DNA of 64,000 nt, taken from positions 1,302,001 to 1,366,000 of the forward strand of contig NZ_JAFJMJ010000003.1 in NCBI RefSeq assembly GCF_017309385.1, given 5' to 3'. Shown in pieces: positions 54,789 to 61,917 of this stretch; position 1 is the first letter of the stretch, and each line of letters starts with the position of its first letter. This DNA comes from Amycolatopsis sp. 195334CR (GTDB lineage: Bacteria > Actinomycetota > Actinomycetes > Mycobacteriales > Pseudonocardiaceae). The translations under genes and the position numbers were made by a program. Below the pieces are notes generated by a model. It saw nothing but the letters and a program-made list of their open reading frames with translations, made no database searches and was not told the DNA's origin.

Positions 54789-54924
54789 CGGTTCTCCTTG
54801 TTCGGGTCGGTCAGGCGGTCTGGGGGCCCGAAGTTACCGCCCGGTCATGCCCCATCCGGGTGCTTCGGGCACACCCGGCCGACATTACCGCCTGGTACCG
54901 GTGTTCGAATCCGCCGAGCGCGCA

Positions 54925-54930
54925 TACGTT
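54925..54930 (+). promoter_or_regulatory. Leaderless-type -10 box (TACGTT)
   Basis: TACGTT ends exactly six bases before the GTG at 54937, supporting translation of the small downstream gene. Confidence 0.5.
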
Positions 54931-54936
54931 CGGCCT

Positions 54937-55110
54937 GTGCGTACCACTACCGAACCCGAGACCATCGGCGAACTCATCGCCGACTGCGCCGACCTGCCCG
55001 AACAGCTGCACGCCTGCGCGAGCGCGCCCGCCGCGCCGAAGGCGGCGGCGAGCTGGACGGTGGACGAGCGCTGCCACGCCCAGGTCGCCGAACTGGACGT
55101 TTACGTGTGA
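54937..55110 (+). CDS. Small hypothetical protein (57 aa)
   Basis: A 57-residue protein (MRTTTEPETIGELIADCADL...) with two Cys and one predicted helix at each end; no family recognised. Evidence that it is real: a leaderless-type box precisely six bases upstream, separation from both neighbours, and an A/T-flanked terminator 16 bases after its stop. Its N-terminal T-I-G-E-L-I-A-D-C pattern is not repeated elsewhere in the window. It could equally be a chance frame. Confidence 0.45.
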   Translation: MRTTTEPETIGELIADCADLPEQLHACASAPAAPKAAASWTVDERCHAQVAELDVYV

Positions 55111-55122
55111 GCTGAAACACAG

Positions 55123-55162
55123 AAAAAAAAGCGGGGCCGGAATGATCCGGCCCCGCTTTTCC
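55123..55162. terminator. Bidirectional intrinsic terminator
   Basis: AAAAGCGGGGCCGG (55127-55140) pairs with CCGGCCCCGCTTTT (55147-55160) around a 6-nt loop. The A8 run on the left becomes a U-run for the minus strand, and the right arm ends in T4. It is the only textbook U-tract terminator in the window. It serves erpA (-) and probably the small gene (+). Confidence 0.88.
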
Positions 55163-55180
55163 ACGTTCTGGCGCGGTGGC

Positions 55181-55555
55181 TCAGTGGAACGAGTCACCAC
55201 ACGCGCAGGACCCGGTGGCCTGCGGGTTGTCGATGGTGAAACCCTGCTTCTCGATGCTGTCGACGAAGTCGATCACGGCCTCGGAGACGTACGGCGCGCT
55301 CATCCGGTCCACCGCCACGCGGAGGCCGTCGAAGTCGCGGAAGAGGTCACCGTCGAGGGTGCGCTCGTCGAAGAACAGCTGGTAGCGCAGGCCGGCGCAG
55401 CCACCGGGCTGGACGGCGATGCGCAGGTGCATGTCGTCGCGGCCCTCCTGCTCGAGCAGGGCTTTGGCCTTGGCGGCCGCGGCGTCGGTCAGGGTCACGC
55501 CGTGGGTGGCCTCGGCGGCCTCCGTCTGGCCACCGGTCTGCTCAGCGGTCGTCAT
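55181..55555 (-). CDS. erpA: Iron-sulfur cluster insertion protein (A-type carrier, HesB/ErpA family)
   Basis: A 124-residue A-type carrier. GVTLTDAAAAKAKALLEQEG opens the domain. The cluster ligands are in VQPGGCAGLRYQLFFDE and the C-terminal GSCACGDSFH (C-x-C). It delivers clusters to apo-proteins; nadA, bioB and qcrA clients are all in this window. The ATG at 55555 (MTTAEQTGG) is preferred. It corresponds to Rv2204c near the adenosine kinase gene. Confidence 0.93.
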   Translation of the reverse strand: MTTAEQTGGQTEAAEATHGVTLTDAAAAKAKALLEQEGRDDMHLRIAVQPGGCAGLRYQLFFDERTLDGDLFRDFDGLRVAVDRMSAPYVSEAVIDFVDSIEKQGFTIDNPQATGSCACGDSFH

Positions 55556-55701
55556 GACTCTCCCTCGTGGGTCCAACGGTGGGCAGGAATACCCCGTTAC
55601 CGAGGTCAACAAGCTCGCTGCCCGTTCTGTTCCACGCCCTTGGCGCATCTCCATGGTGACACATCTCCTGACCGGCTGAACGGCGGCGGCCAGGCCTGCA
55701 A

Positions 55702-55707
55702 TACCCT
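55702..55707 (+). promoter_or_regulatory. Leaderless-type -10 box (TACCCT) for the DUF3043 gene
   Basis: TACCCT ends six bases before the GTG at 55714. No ribosome-binding site is visible. Confidence 0.5.
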
Positions 55708-55713
55708 GGCGAG

Positions 55714-56364
55714 GTGAGGTTCCTGCGCCGTAACAGCACTACAGCCACCGATACGCCCGATGAGGACGCACCGGAGGTCGCCGACGCCGTCGACTCGGCC
55801 AAGGGGTTCACCCCGAGCAAGGGCCGAGCCACGCCCAAGCGGCGGGAGGCCGAGGCCAAGCGCCGGGGGCCGGTGGCGCCGCCGCCGAAGACCATGCGCG
55901 AGGCGATGAAGCGGAACAAGGAACTCCGCAAGCAGAACCCGGTCAGCAAGGAGGACCGGCGCGCCGCCGCCAAGGAGCGCCGCGACCGGATGAACGCCGG
56001 GGACGACAAGTACCTGCTCCCGCGCGACCGCGGGCCGGTCAAGGCGTACGTGCGCGACCTGGTCGACGCCAAGCGGAACCTGCTCGGCCTGTTCATGCCG
56101 CTGGCGCTGCTGGTCTTCGTGGCGCTGCTGGTGCCGAACGTGGACATCCAGCGGTACGCCACCCTGCTGTGCACGGTGATGCTGCTGGGCATGGTGGTCG
56201 AGGGCTACTTCAACGGCCGCCGCGTGGCGAAGGCGGTGCGGGAGAAGTTCCCGAAGGAGGAGATCAAGGGCCGCTCGGTCGGCTGGTACGCGTTCATCCG
56301 CGCCAGCCAGATCCGCAAGCTGCGCGTGCCCAAGCCCCGCGTCCGCCCCGGCGACGCGGTCTGA
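55714..56364 (+). CDS. DUF3043 family membrane protein
   Basis: A 216-residue protein. Residues 1-115 are highly charged and basic (AKRRGPVAPPPKTMREAMKRNKELRKQNPVSKEDRRAAAKERRDRM), then DRGPVKAYVRDLVDAKRNL leads to two adjacent membrane helices (about 130-150 and 155-175). The C-terminus is basic. This layout and its position after erpA match the DUF3043 protein Rv2206. Its function is unknown; the basic segment could contact nucleic acid or phospholipid. Confidence 0.88.
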   Translation: MRFLRRNSTTATDTPDEDAPEVADAVDSAKGFTPSKGRATPKRREAEAKRRGPVAPPPKTMREAMKRNKELRKQNPVSKEDRRAAAKERRDRMNAGDDKYLLPRDRGPVKAYVRDLVDAKRNLLGLFMPLALLVFVALLVPNVDIQRYATLLCTVMLLGMVVEGYFNGRRVAKAVREKFPKEEIKGRSVGWYAFIRASQIRKLRVPKPRVRPGDAV

Positions 56365-56379
56365 TCCTCGCCCCGGCGC

Positions 56380-56652
56380 TGGGAAACCGGCTAGACTGGC
56401 GATGCCTGAAAGATCTTCGCACTGCTCGTCATATGGGGGCAGTGAGAAGAGCCACCGCTTCCGCGAGGAGGCGGCACACCCGCGGGGCTTCGCGCCTCGC
56501 GGGCCAGTGGTTCGCCTGGCCGCCTGACCGCGGCCACCCGAGGCCGGGCCGCTGCGCGCCGATTTTCACCGGTCGGCCTGGCCAGGCATCCACTGCCAGC
56601 CTCACCGGCCGGTGAGCACGCCTCGGGACTCGTCCGGCGGCAAGGGTTGGTC
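56380..56652 (+). other. Candidate structured leader or small RNA
   Basis: A TAGACT box at about 56391-56396 could start a transcript running through 56652. The region has several strong hairpins in a row: CCGCTTCC-GCGA-GGAGGCGG (56455-56474, a GNRA loop), CCCGCGGGGC with GCCTCGCGGG (56479-56503), GGCCA/TGGCC nearby, and the palindrome CACCGGCCGGTG (56603-56614). No convincing gene frame or known riboswitch core was recognised. It directly precedes the small membrane protein gene, so it may be that gene's leader. Confidence 0.35.
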
Positions 56653-56874
56653 GTGCCAGCGGCTTCGTGGCTCGTTGACGTACTGAAGCTCACCCCGATC
56701 GCGGCGTTCGCCGTGTTGTTGCTCCCGCACCTGACCGGCCTGGTGTTCTACGGGCTGTTCCTGTGGCGTGCGGTGCCCGGGTGGGAGTTCTCCTACGAAG
56801 CGTTCGGGGTGAAGCTGCGCTGCGGTCCCCTCGATACCCCGGACGAGGAGCCTGGAGCGGCTCCAGGTCGTTAG
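56653..56874 (+). CDS. Small membrane protein, hypothetical (73 aa)
   Basis: A 73-residue protein with a hydrophobic N-terminal half (LTPIAAFAVLLLPHLTGLVFYGLFLW, one or two membrane helices) and a soluble, acidic C-terminal half ending DTPDEEPGAAPGR. No family recognised. AAGGG lies seven bases before the GTG at 56653; a TTG at 56647 is an alternative. The candidate structured RNA region is immediately upstream, and the aldo/keto reductase follows 33 bp later with its own promoter box. Confidence 0.55.
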   Translation: MPAASWLVDVLKLTPIAAFAVLLLPHLTGLVFYGLFLWRAVPGWEFSYEAFGVKLRCGPLDTPDEEPGAAPGR

Positions 56875-56907
56875 CTAGGCGAACGAGTACCGGCTAGGCT
56901 CGGCACC

Positions 56908-57897
56908 ATGGAGTTTCGTCGCCTCGGCCGCAGTGGCCTGAACATCAGTGAGATCTCGTACGGCAACTGGCTCACCCACGGCTCGCAGGTGGAAGAGGAC
57001 CAGGCGCAGGCCTGCATCAAGGCCGCGCTCGACGCCGGCATCACCACCTTCGACACCGCCGACGTCTACGCCAACACCGCCGCCGAGTCCGTGCTCGGCC
57101 GCGGCCTGGCCGGGCAGCGCCGCGAGAGCCTGGAGATCTTCACCAAGGTCTTCTGGCCGACCGGCCCCAAGGGCCCCAACGACAAGGGCCTCGGCCGCAA
57201 GCACATCATCGAGTCGGCCAACGCCTCGCTGAAGCGCCTCGGCACCGACTACGTCGACCTCTACCAGGCCCACCGGTTCGACCGCACGGTGCCGCTGGAG
57301 GAGACCTTCCTCGCCTTCGCCGACCTGGTCCGCCAGGGCAAGGTGCTCTACGTCGGCGTCTCCGAGTGGAGCGCCGAGGAGATCACCCGCGGTGCCGCGA
57401 TCGCGCGTGAGCTGAAGGTGCCGTTCATCTCGAACCAGCCGCAGTACAACGCGCTGTGGCGGGTGATCGAGGCGCAGGTCGTCCCGGCCTCCGAGCGCGA
57501 AGGGCTCAGCCAGATCGTCTGGTCGCCGATCGCGCAGGGCGTGCTGACCGGCAAGTACAAGCCGGGCCAGCCGCTGCCCGAGGGCTCGCGCGCCACCGAC
57601 GAGAAGGGTGGCGCGAACTTCGTCCAGCGCTACCTGAACGACGACGTGCTGACCCGCGTGCAGAAGCTGGAGCCGCTGGCCGCCGAGGCCGGGCTGTCGC
57701 TGGCGCAGCTGGCGGTGGCCTGGGTGCTGCAGAACCCGAACGTGGCCTCGGCCATCATCGGCGCCTCGCGCCCGGAGCAGGTGCACGAGAACGTCAAGGC
57801 GGCGGGCGTGAAGCTCGACGCGGACCTGCTCACCAAGATCGACGACATCCTCGACGGTGTCATCGAGCGCGACCCGTCGCTGACGAAGTCGCCGTGA
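56908..57897 (+). CDS. Aldo/keto reductase (AKR, Kv-beta-like)
   Basis: A 329-residue TIM-barrel NADPH oxidoreductase. MEFRRLGRSGLNISEISYGNWL and ITTFDTADVYANTAAESVLGRGL hold the catalytic Asp and Tyr. The catalytic Lys is in LEIFTKVFW and the His in YQAHRFDRTVP. VGVSEWS, NQPQYNAL and SAIIGASRPEQVHEN are cofactor-binding segments of the voltage-gated potassium channel beta-subunit type. The substrate is unknown. TAGGCT lies seven bases before the ATG, so it may be leaderless. It converges on ispD across palindrome copy 5. Confidence 0.92.
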   Translation: MEFRRLGRSGLNISEISYGNWLTHGSQVEEDQAQACIKAALDAGITTFDTADVYANTAAESVLGRGLAGQRRESLEIFTKVFWPTGPKGPNDKGLGRKHIIESANASLKRLGTDYVDLYQAHRFDRTVPLEETFLAFADLVRQGKVLYVGVSEWSAEEITRGAAIARELKVPFISNQPQYNALWRVIEAQVVPASEREGLSQIVWSPIAQGVLTGKYKPGQPLPEGSRATDEKGGANFVQRYLNDDVLTRVQKLEPLAAEAGLSLAQLAVAWVLQNPNVASAIIGASRPEQVHENVKAAGVKLDADLLTKIDDILDGVIERDPSLTKSP

Positions 57898-57902
57898 CCC
57901 AC

Positions 57903-57955
57903 GCTGTGAATGTGGCTTTCACTGCACTTTTCGCTGTGAAAGCCACATTCACGGC
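57903..57955. repeat. Convergent-intergenic palindrome, family 1, copy 5
   Basis: Core arms 57906-57922 and 57936-57952 are perfect. Three outer pairs include one G-T wobble, which fits selection on an RNA stem. The 13-nt spacing is as in the other copies. It starts five bases after the reductase stop and overlaps the last codons of ispD by a few bases. Confidence 0.9.
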
Positions 57956-58644
57956 AGGCCGGTCTCGCGGAGCAGGTGCTCCACCACGCGCAGGTCGTGC
58001 GGGTAGGTCACCTTCAGGTTCCGCTCCTCCCCCGGCACCCAGTGCACCGGCAGCGACGAGAAGCGCTCCATGCAGGAGGCGGTGTCGGTGCCGATGAAGC
58101 CTTCGCGGTCGGCCTGCTCGTAGGCGGCCAGCAGCGGTCCGGCCAGGAACCCTTGCGGCGTCTGGACTCGCACCGCGCCGTCGAGGGCGCCGCCGTAGCC
58201 GGTGCCGTCCTCGGTGGCGATCACCACGTCGTCGGCGGCCAGGCCCGGGACGGCGCCGCCGAACTCGCGTGCGGCCTTCAGCACCGCGGTGATCAGGCCA
58301 TCCGAAGCCAGCGGGCGCGCGCCGTCGTGGATCAGCACGGTGTCCACCTCACCGGCGTCGATGCGGGTCGCGAGGTGCCGCAGGGCGCACAGTTCGGAGC
58401 CCTGCCTACTGGCGCCGCCGTGCACCAGATCCACGTCGAGGTCGCCGACGACCTCGCGGGCGAACTCCTCGTCCTCCGGGCGGATCACCAGCACCAGCAC
58501 GCCGAACTCCGGGAGCCGCGCGAAGGCGTCGAGGGACCAGCGGACCAGCCGCCGCCCGGCCAGCGGCAGGTACACCTTGTTCAACTCGGCCCCGACACGA
58601 CTGCCGGAGCCGCTCGCCAGCACCACACCCGCCGCGGTCGTCAC
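57949..58644 (-). CDS. ispD: 2-C-methyl-D-erythritol 4-phosphate cytidylyltransferase-like protein
   Basis: A 231-residue cytidylyltransferase. The nucleotide loop is TTAAGVVLASGSGSRVGAELNKVYLPLAGRRLV, with the G-x-G-x-R and K residues. VLIHDGARPLASDGLI and VRVQTPQGFLAGPLLAAYEQA are the other IspD motifs; EGFIGTDTASCMERF resembles the T-D-D-A segment. It forms CDP-methylerythritol in the non-mevalonate isoprenoid pathway. The GTG at 58644 sits seven bases after TATGCT (leaderless type); an ATG at 58656 lies inside that box. IspF is not adjacent, and the locus differs from the usual carD-ispD-ispF, so it may be a paralogue. Confidence 0.82.
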   Translation of the reverse strand: MTTAAGVVLASGSGSRVGAELNKVYLPLAGRRLVRWSLDAFARLPEFGVLVLVIRPEDEEFAREVVGDLDVDLVHGGASRQGSELCALRHLATRIDAGEVDTVLIHDGARPLASDGLITAVLKAAREFGGAVPGLAADDVVIATEDGTGYGGALDGAVRVQTPQGFLAGPLLAAYEQADREGFIGTDTASCMERFSSLPVHWVPGEERNLKVTYPHDLRVVEHLLRETGLP

Positions 58645-58651
58645 GGCGGAA

Positions 58652-58657
58652 AGCATA
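58652..58657 (-). promoter_or_regulatory. -10 box (TATGCT) for the ispD-like gene
   Basis: On the minus strand TATGCT ends seven bases before the GTG at 58644. It is shared with the cobT divergent region. Confidence 0.45.
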
Positions 58658-58690
58658 AGAGGGCGCGCCGTCCGGGGCCTCCAAGGGCGG

Positions 58691-58696
58691 TAGCGT
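58691..58696 (+). promoter_or_regulatory. Leaderless-type -10 box (TAGCGT) for cobT
   Basis: TAGCGT ends six bases before the GTG at 58703. No ribosome-binding site is visible. Confidence 0.5.
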
Positions 58697-58702
58697 GATC
58701 TC

Positions 58703-59755
58703 GTGGACGCCGCCGACTTCCCCGAACTTCCCCTGCCGGACGAGATCGCCCGCGCGGAAGCCCAACGCCTCACCGGAACCCTGATCACCCCGAACGGCTC
58801 GCTGGGCAGGCTCGAAGAGCTCGGCGCCTGGGTGGCCGCCTGCCAGGGTCAGTCCCCGCCGCGGCCGTTCGCGCGGCCGCGCGTGGTGGTCTTCGCCGGT
58901 GACCACGGCATCGCCGCGAAGGGGGTTTCGGCCCATGCCGCCGAGGTGACCGGACAGCTCGTCGGGGCCACGCTCACCGGCGGCGCCCCGCTGAACGTGC
59001 TGGCGCTGGCCGCCGGCGCGACCGTGCGCGTGGTGGACCTGGCGGTCGACCGCGAGGGGTCCGCGACGCCGGAGGCCGCCGAGCTGAAGGTGCGCCGCGG
59101 CTCGGGGTCGATCGACCACGAGGACTCGCTGACCGACGAAGAGGTGCGCGCCGCGCTCCAGGCCGGGCGCACGGTCGCCGACGCCGAGGTGGACAGCGGT
59201 GCCGACCTGCTCGTCGCCGGGGAGATCGGGGTCGCCAGCAGCACGCCGGCCTCGGTGCTGGTGGCCGCGCTGACCGGCGCCGAACCGGTCGCCGTGGTGG
59301 GCCGCGGCTCCGGCATCGACGACAACGCGTGGATGCGCAAGGCGGTCGCCATCCGCGACGGGCTGCGGCGGGCGCGGGCCGTGCTGGCCGACCCCGTCGC
59401 GTTGCTGCGCACCACCGCGGGCGCGGACATCGCCGCGATCACCGGCTTCCTCGCCCAGGCCGCGGTGCGCCGGACGCCGGTCCTGCTGGACGGGCTGGTG
59501 GTCGGTGCCGCGGCACTGGTCGCGGAGGAACTGGCGCCGGGCGCGCGGAACTGGTGGGTGGCCGCGCACCGGTCGAGCGAGCCGGCGCACGCGATGGTGC
59601 TGGAACACCTGGACCTGGCGCCGATCCTGGACCTGGACCTGCGCATCGGCGGCGGCAGCGGGGCGGCCACCGCCCTGCCGCTGCTCACCATGGCGGCGCG
59701 GGTGCTGGCCGAGACGAGCACCTACGAACAATCCGGCGTCACCCCGCCTCAGTGA
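58703..59755 (+). CDS. cobT: Nicotinate-nucleotide:dimethylbenzimidazole phosphoribosyltransferase-like (CobT), catalytic Glu replaced
   Basis: A 350-residue CobT-fold protein: RPRVVVFAGDHGIAAKGVSAH, GGAPLNVLALAAGATVRVVDL, AGEIGVASSTPASVLVAAL and GRGSGIDDNAWMRKA. CobT normally makes alpha-ribazole phosphate for the cobalamin lower ligand. The general base of the Salmonella enzyme, Glu317 in L-R-L-G-E-G-S-G, is Gly at the matching residue 317 here (LRIGGGSGAA, codon GGC). The N-T-T motif after E174 is S-S-T. cobS and cobU, its usual neighbours, are absent. Activity on the normal substrate is doubtful. Confidence 0.85.
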   Translation: MDAADFPELPLPDEIARAEAQRLTGTLITPNGSLGRLEELGAWVAACQGQSPPRPFARPRVVVFAGDHGIAAKGVSAHAAEVTGQLVGATLTGGAPLNVLALAAGATVRVVDLAVDREGSATPEAAELKVRRGSGSIDHEDSLTDEEVRAALQAGRTVADAEVDSGADLLVAGEIGVASSTPASVLVAALTGAEPVAVVGRGSGIDDNAWMRKAVAIRDGLRRARAVLADPVALLRTTAGADIAAITGFLAQAAVRRTPVLLDGLVVGAAALVAEELAPGARNWWVAAHRSSEPAHAMVLEHLDLAPILDLDLRIGGGSGAATALPLLTMAARVLAETSTYEQSGVTPPQ

Positions 59756-59762
59756 CCCCGAC

Positions 59763-59815
59763 GTCACGAATGTGGCTTTCGAGACGCCTGGCGTCTCGAA
59801 AGCCACATTCGTGAC
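59763..59815. repeat. Convergent-intergenic palindrome, family 1, copy 6 (covarying variant)
   Basis: Perfect 26-bp arms (59763-59788 and 59790-59815) around a single T. The GAATGTGGCTTTC core is kept, but both flanks differ from other copies and still pair (CACGAA...TTCGTG and GAGACGCC/GGCGTCTC). It lies between the stops of cobT (+) and ilvE (-). Confidence 0.93.
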
Positions 59816-59820
59816 AGGAA

Positions 59821-60924
59821 CTACTTGAGCTTCTGCATCCAGCCGTGCGGGTCGGGGCGGGTGCCCTCCTGGATGCCGGTCAGCTGCTCCCGGAGCTTCA
59901 TCGTCAGCTCACCCGGCTCCCCGTCACCGACGACGAACTCGCCGCCGTCGTACTTGACCCGGCCGACCGGCGTGATCACCGCGGCGGTCCCGCAGGCGAA
60001 CACCTCGGTCAGCTCCCCGGAACCGGCCGCCCGCTCCCACTCCTCGGTGGAGATGCGGCGCTCCTCGACCGGCAGCCCGTTGTCGGCGGCCAGCTGCAGC
60101 AGCGAAGCGCGCGTCACGCCTGGCAGCAGCGCGCCGGACAGCTCCGGCGTCACCACGCGGGCGTCCGCCCCGGAGCCGAAGACGAAGAACAGGTTCATCC
60201 CGCCCATCTCCTCGACCCACCGGTGCTCGACCGCGTCCAGCCAGACCACCTGGTCGCAACCCTGCTCCACGGCCTGCGCCTGCGCCACGAAGGAGGCCGC
60301 GTAGTTGCCGGCGCACTTGGCGAACCCGGTCCCGCCGGGCGCCGCGCGCACGTACTCGGTGGACAGCCACACGCTCACCGGCTTCACGCCACCGGCGAAG
60401 TAGGACCCGGCGGGCGAAGCGATCACGCTGTACAGGTACTCGGTCGCCGGCGCGTTCACGCCGAGGCCGACCGAGGTGGAGATCATGAACGGGCGCAGGT
60501 ACAGCGACTCGCCCGCCTTCGTCGGCACCCAGCGCTCGTCCACCGCGATCAGCTCGCGCAGGGATTCGAGGAACAGCTCGTCCGGCAGTTCTGGCATCGC
60601 CATCCGCACCGCGGACCGGCGGAACCGGGCGGCATTGGCGTCCGGTCGGAACGATGCGATCGATCCGTCGGGCTGCCGGTAGGCCTTGAGCCCTTCGAAG
60701 ATCGCCTGCGCGTAGTGCAGCACCGACGTCGCCGGGTCGAGGCTGAGCGGCCGGTACGGCCCAACCTCCCCGTCCTGCCAGCCGCCCGGCGCGGTGTGGC
60801 GCAGGGTGACCATGTGGTCGGTGAAATGCGTCCCGAAGCCCGGCTTGGCCAATACCTCGGCGACCCGCTGGGGACTGGCCGCATCCGGGTTCGGGGTATG
60901 GGTGAAGGGCATCGTGGTCGTCAT
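59821..60924 (-). CDS. ilvE: Branched-chain amino acid aminotransferase
   Basis: A 367-residue fold-type IV PLP enzyme that performs the last step of valine, leucine and isoleucine synthesis. The PLP Lys is in [63 protein letters not shown] and [15 protein letters not shown] are characteristic of IlvE. The ATG at 60924 gives the family length. It corresponds to Rv2210c. The only nearby promoter signal on the minus strand is an A/T-rich TTATCG at about 60939. Confidence 0.95.
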   Translation of the reverse strand: MTTTMPFTHTPNPDAASPQRVAEVLAKPGFGTHFTDHMVTLRHTAPGGWQDGEVGPYRPLSLDPATSVLHYAQAIFEGLKAYRQPDGSIASFRPDANAARFRRSAVRMAMPELPDELFLESLRELIAVDERWVPTKAGESLYLRPFMISTSVGLGVNAPATEYLYSVIASPAGSYFAGGVKPVSVWLSTEYVRAAPGGTGFAKCAGNYAASFVAQAQAVEQGCDQVVWLDAVEHRWVEEMGGMNLFFVFGSGADARVVTPELSGALLPGVTRASLLQLAADNGLPVEERRISTEEWERAAGSGELTEVFACGTAAVITPVGRVKYDGGEFVVGDGEPGELTMKLREQLTGIQEGTRPDPHGWMQKLK

Positions 60925-60984
60925 GCGAAGACGATAACTCTTAGTTGGACGTCAGAGTATTCCGCGGCTGGTTGAGTACCCCGC

Positions 60985-60990
60985 TAGGCT
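60985..60990 (+). promoter_or_regulatory. Leaderless-type -10 box (TAGGCT)
   Basis: TAGGCT ends six bases before the GTG at 60997. No ribosome-binding site is visible. Confidence 0.5.
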
Positions 60991-60996
60991 GGAACC

Positions 60997-61302
60997 GTGA
61001 CCTACCAACCCGCGCAGCCCGCCCAGGGCAACAGCGTGTCCGCCGGTGGCGCGTCGGACGTGAAGACCTTCTTCGCCGCCGCACTGCTCCCCTTCTCCGC
61101 CGGGCTGCTGGTGCTCGTCGGCGCGCTGCTGATCGGCGTGTTCGGCGGCATCCTCGGCGTGGTCGCCGCGATCTTCGGGGCCGTCTGGTGGCGCAGCCTC
61201 AACGGCAAGAAGTTCTTCCCGCGCGACATCGGCAAGGGCTCGATGATCGGGCTCTCCGTGACCACCGCGGTGCTGCTGCTGCTCGTCGTGCTGATGGTCT
61301 GA
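60997..61302 (+). CDS. Small two-helix membrane protein, hypothetical
   Basis: A 101-residue protein: a hydrophilic N-terminus (MTYQPAQPAQGNSVSAGGAS), two long hydrophobic helices (about 28-62, with FSAGLLVLVGALLIGVFGGI, and about 80-101), separated by RSLNGKKFFPRDIGKG. No family recognised. A leaderless-type box lies six bases upstream. It ends nine bases before the convergent DUF402 gene, leaving no room for a palindrome. Confidence 0.7.
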   Translation: MTYQPAQPAQGNSVSAGGASDVKTFFAAALLPFSAGLLVLVGALLIGVFGGILGVVAAIFGAVWWRSLNGKKFFPRDIGKGSMIGLSVTTAVLLLLVVLMV

Positions 61303-61311
61303 GCGACCGGG

Positions 61312-61917
61312 CTACAGCTCCGGCCGTGGCCACGCCGGGTTCGGCCGGAACGCGGTCCAGGTCCCGTCGAACGGGTAGCTGCCCGCTTCGACCAGCCGGA
61401 TCACCCGTTCGCCCTCGGCGCGCAGGCGGTCGAGCTGCTCGGTGGTGAGCCGACCGGCCGCCACCGCGGCCGCCGCCTCGTCCTCGTCCTTCCACTCCCA
61501 GCTGCGGTCGGGCGCCACCGCCAGGTCGAGCACCCCGTCGATCCGGTCGACGCCGTCGTCCGTGCGCCCCAGCGGGATCTCCAGGTTCACGTACCAGCCG
61601 GTGAAGCGCAGGTCCTCGTCGAAGAACCACCACACCGCGGACCATTCGCCGTCCACCACGCGCCGCACGTTCGAGGTGCCCCGCCAGGTGCTCTCGAAGC
61701 GCTCGCGCGGGAGCCGGAACCGGTCGGCCAGCGGCACGTCCCGCATCAGCCTGCCGTCACGCAGCCGGGTGCCGAGAATGGTGGTGCCCGCGGGGAGCCA
61801 GCCGACCAGTTCGACCCCGTCATCGGCGAGCACGCGCAGCGGGTGCACCTGCCCCTCGCTGCCGTCCGGCCGGTGGAACCGGTACCGCACGGTCGATCCC
61901 GGCGCGAAACCCATCAT
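61312..61917 (-). CDS. DUF402 domain protein
   Basis: A 201-residue protein. FAPGSTVRYRFHRPDGSEGQVHPLRVLADDGVELVGWLPAGT opens it, and the DUF402 core is WSAVWWFFDEDLRFTGWYVNLEIPLGRTDDGVDRIDGVLDLAVAPDRSWEWKDEDE, with the conserved Trp/Tyr and acidic residues seen in related nucleoside diphosphate phosphatases and FomD-like enzymes. A phosphohydrolase role is likely but not shown. The ATG at 61917 overlaps the stop of the upstream membrane protein gene. Confidence 0.85.
   Translation of the reverse strand: MMGFAPGSTVRYRFHRPDGSEGQVHPLRVLADDGVELVGWLPAGTTILGTRLRDGRLMRDVPLADRFRLPRERFESTWRGTSNVRRVVDGEWSAVWWFFDEDLRFTGWYVNLEIPLGRTDDGVDRIDGVLDLAVAPDRSWEWKDEDEAAAAVAAGRLTTEQLDRLRAEGERVIRLVEAGSYPFDGTWTAFRPNPAWPRPEL

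Noticed and set aside
56400..56640. Cobalamin riboswitch near cobT
   Set aside because: GCCAGTG-like pieces occur, but the B12-box and the GGGAA/GGTGAGAATCC-type core are absent, and the downstream gene is not a cobalamin gene.
56391..56693. 100-residue minus-strand frame in the structured region
   Set aside because: Composition looks random (Ser/Arg/Pro-rich), no ribosome site, and it overlaps the small membrane protein gene.
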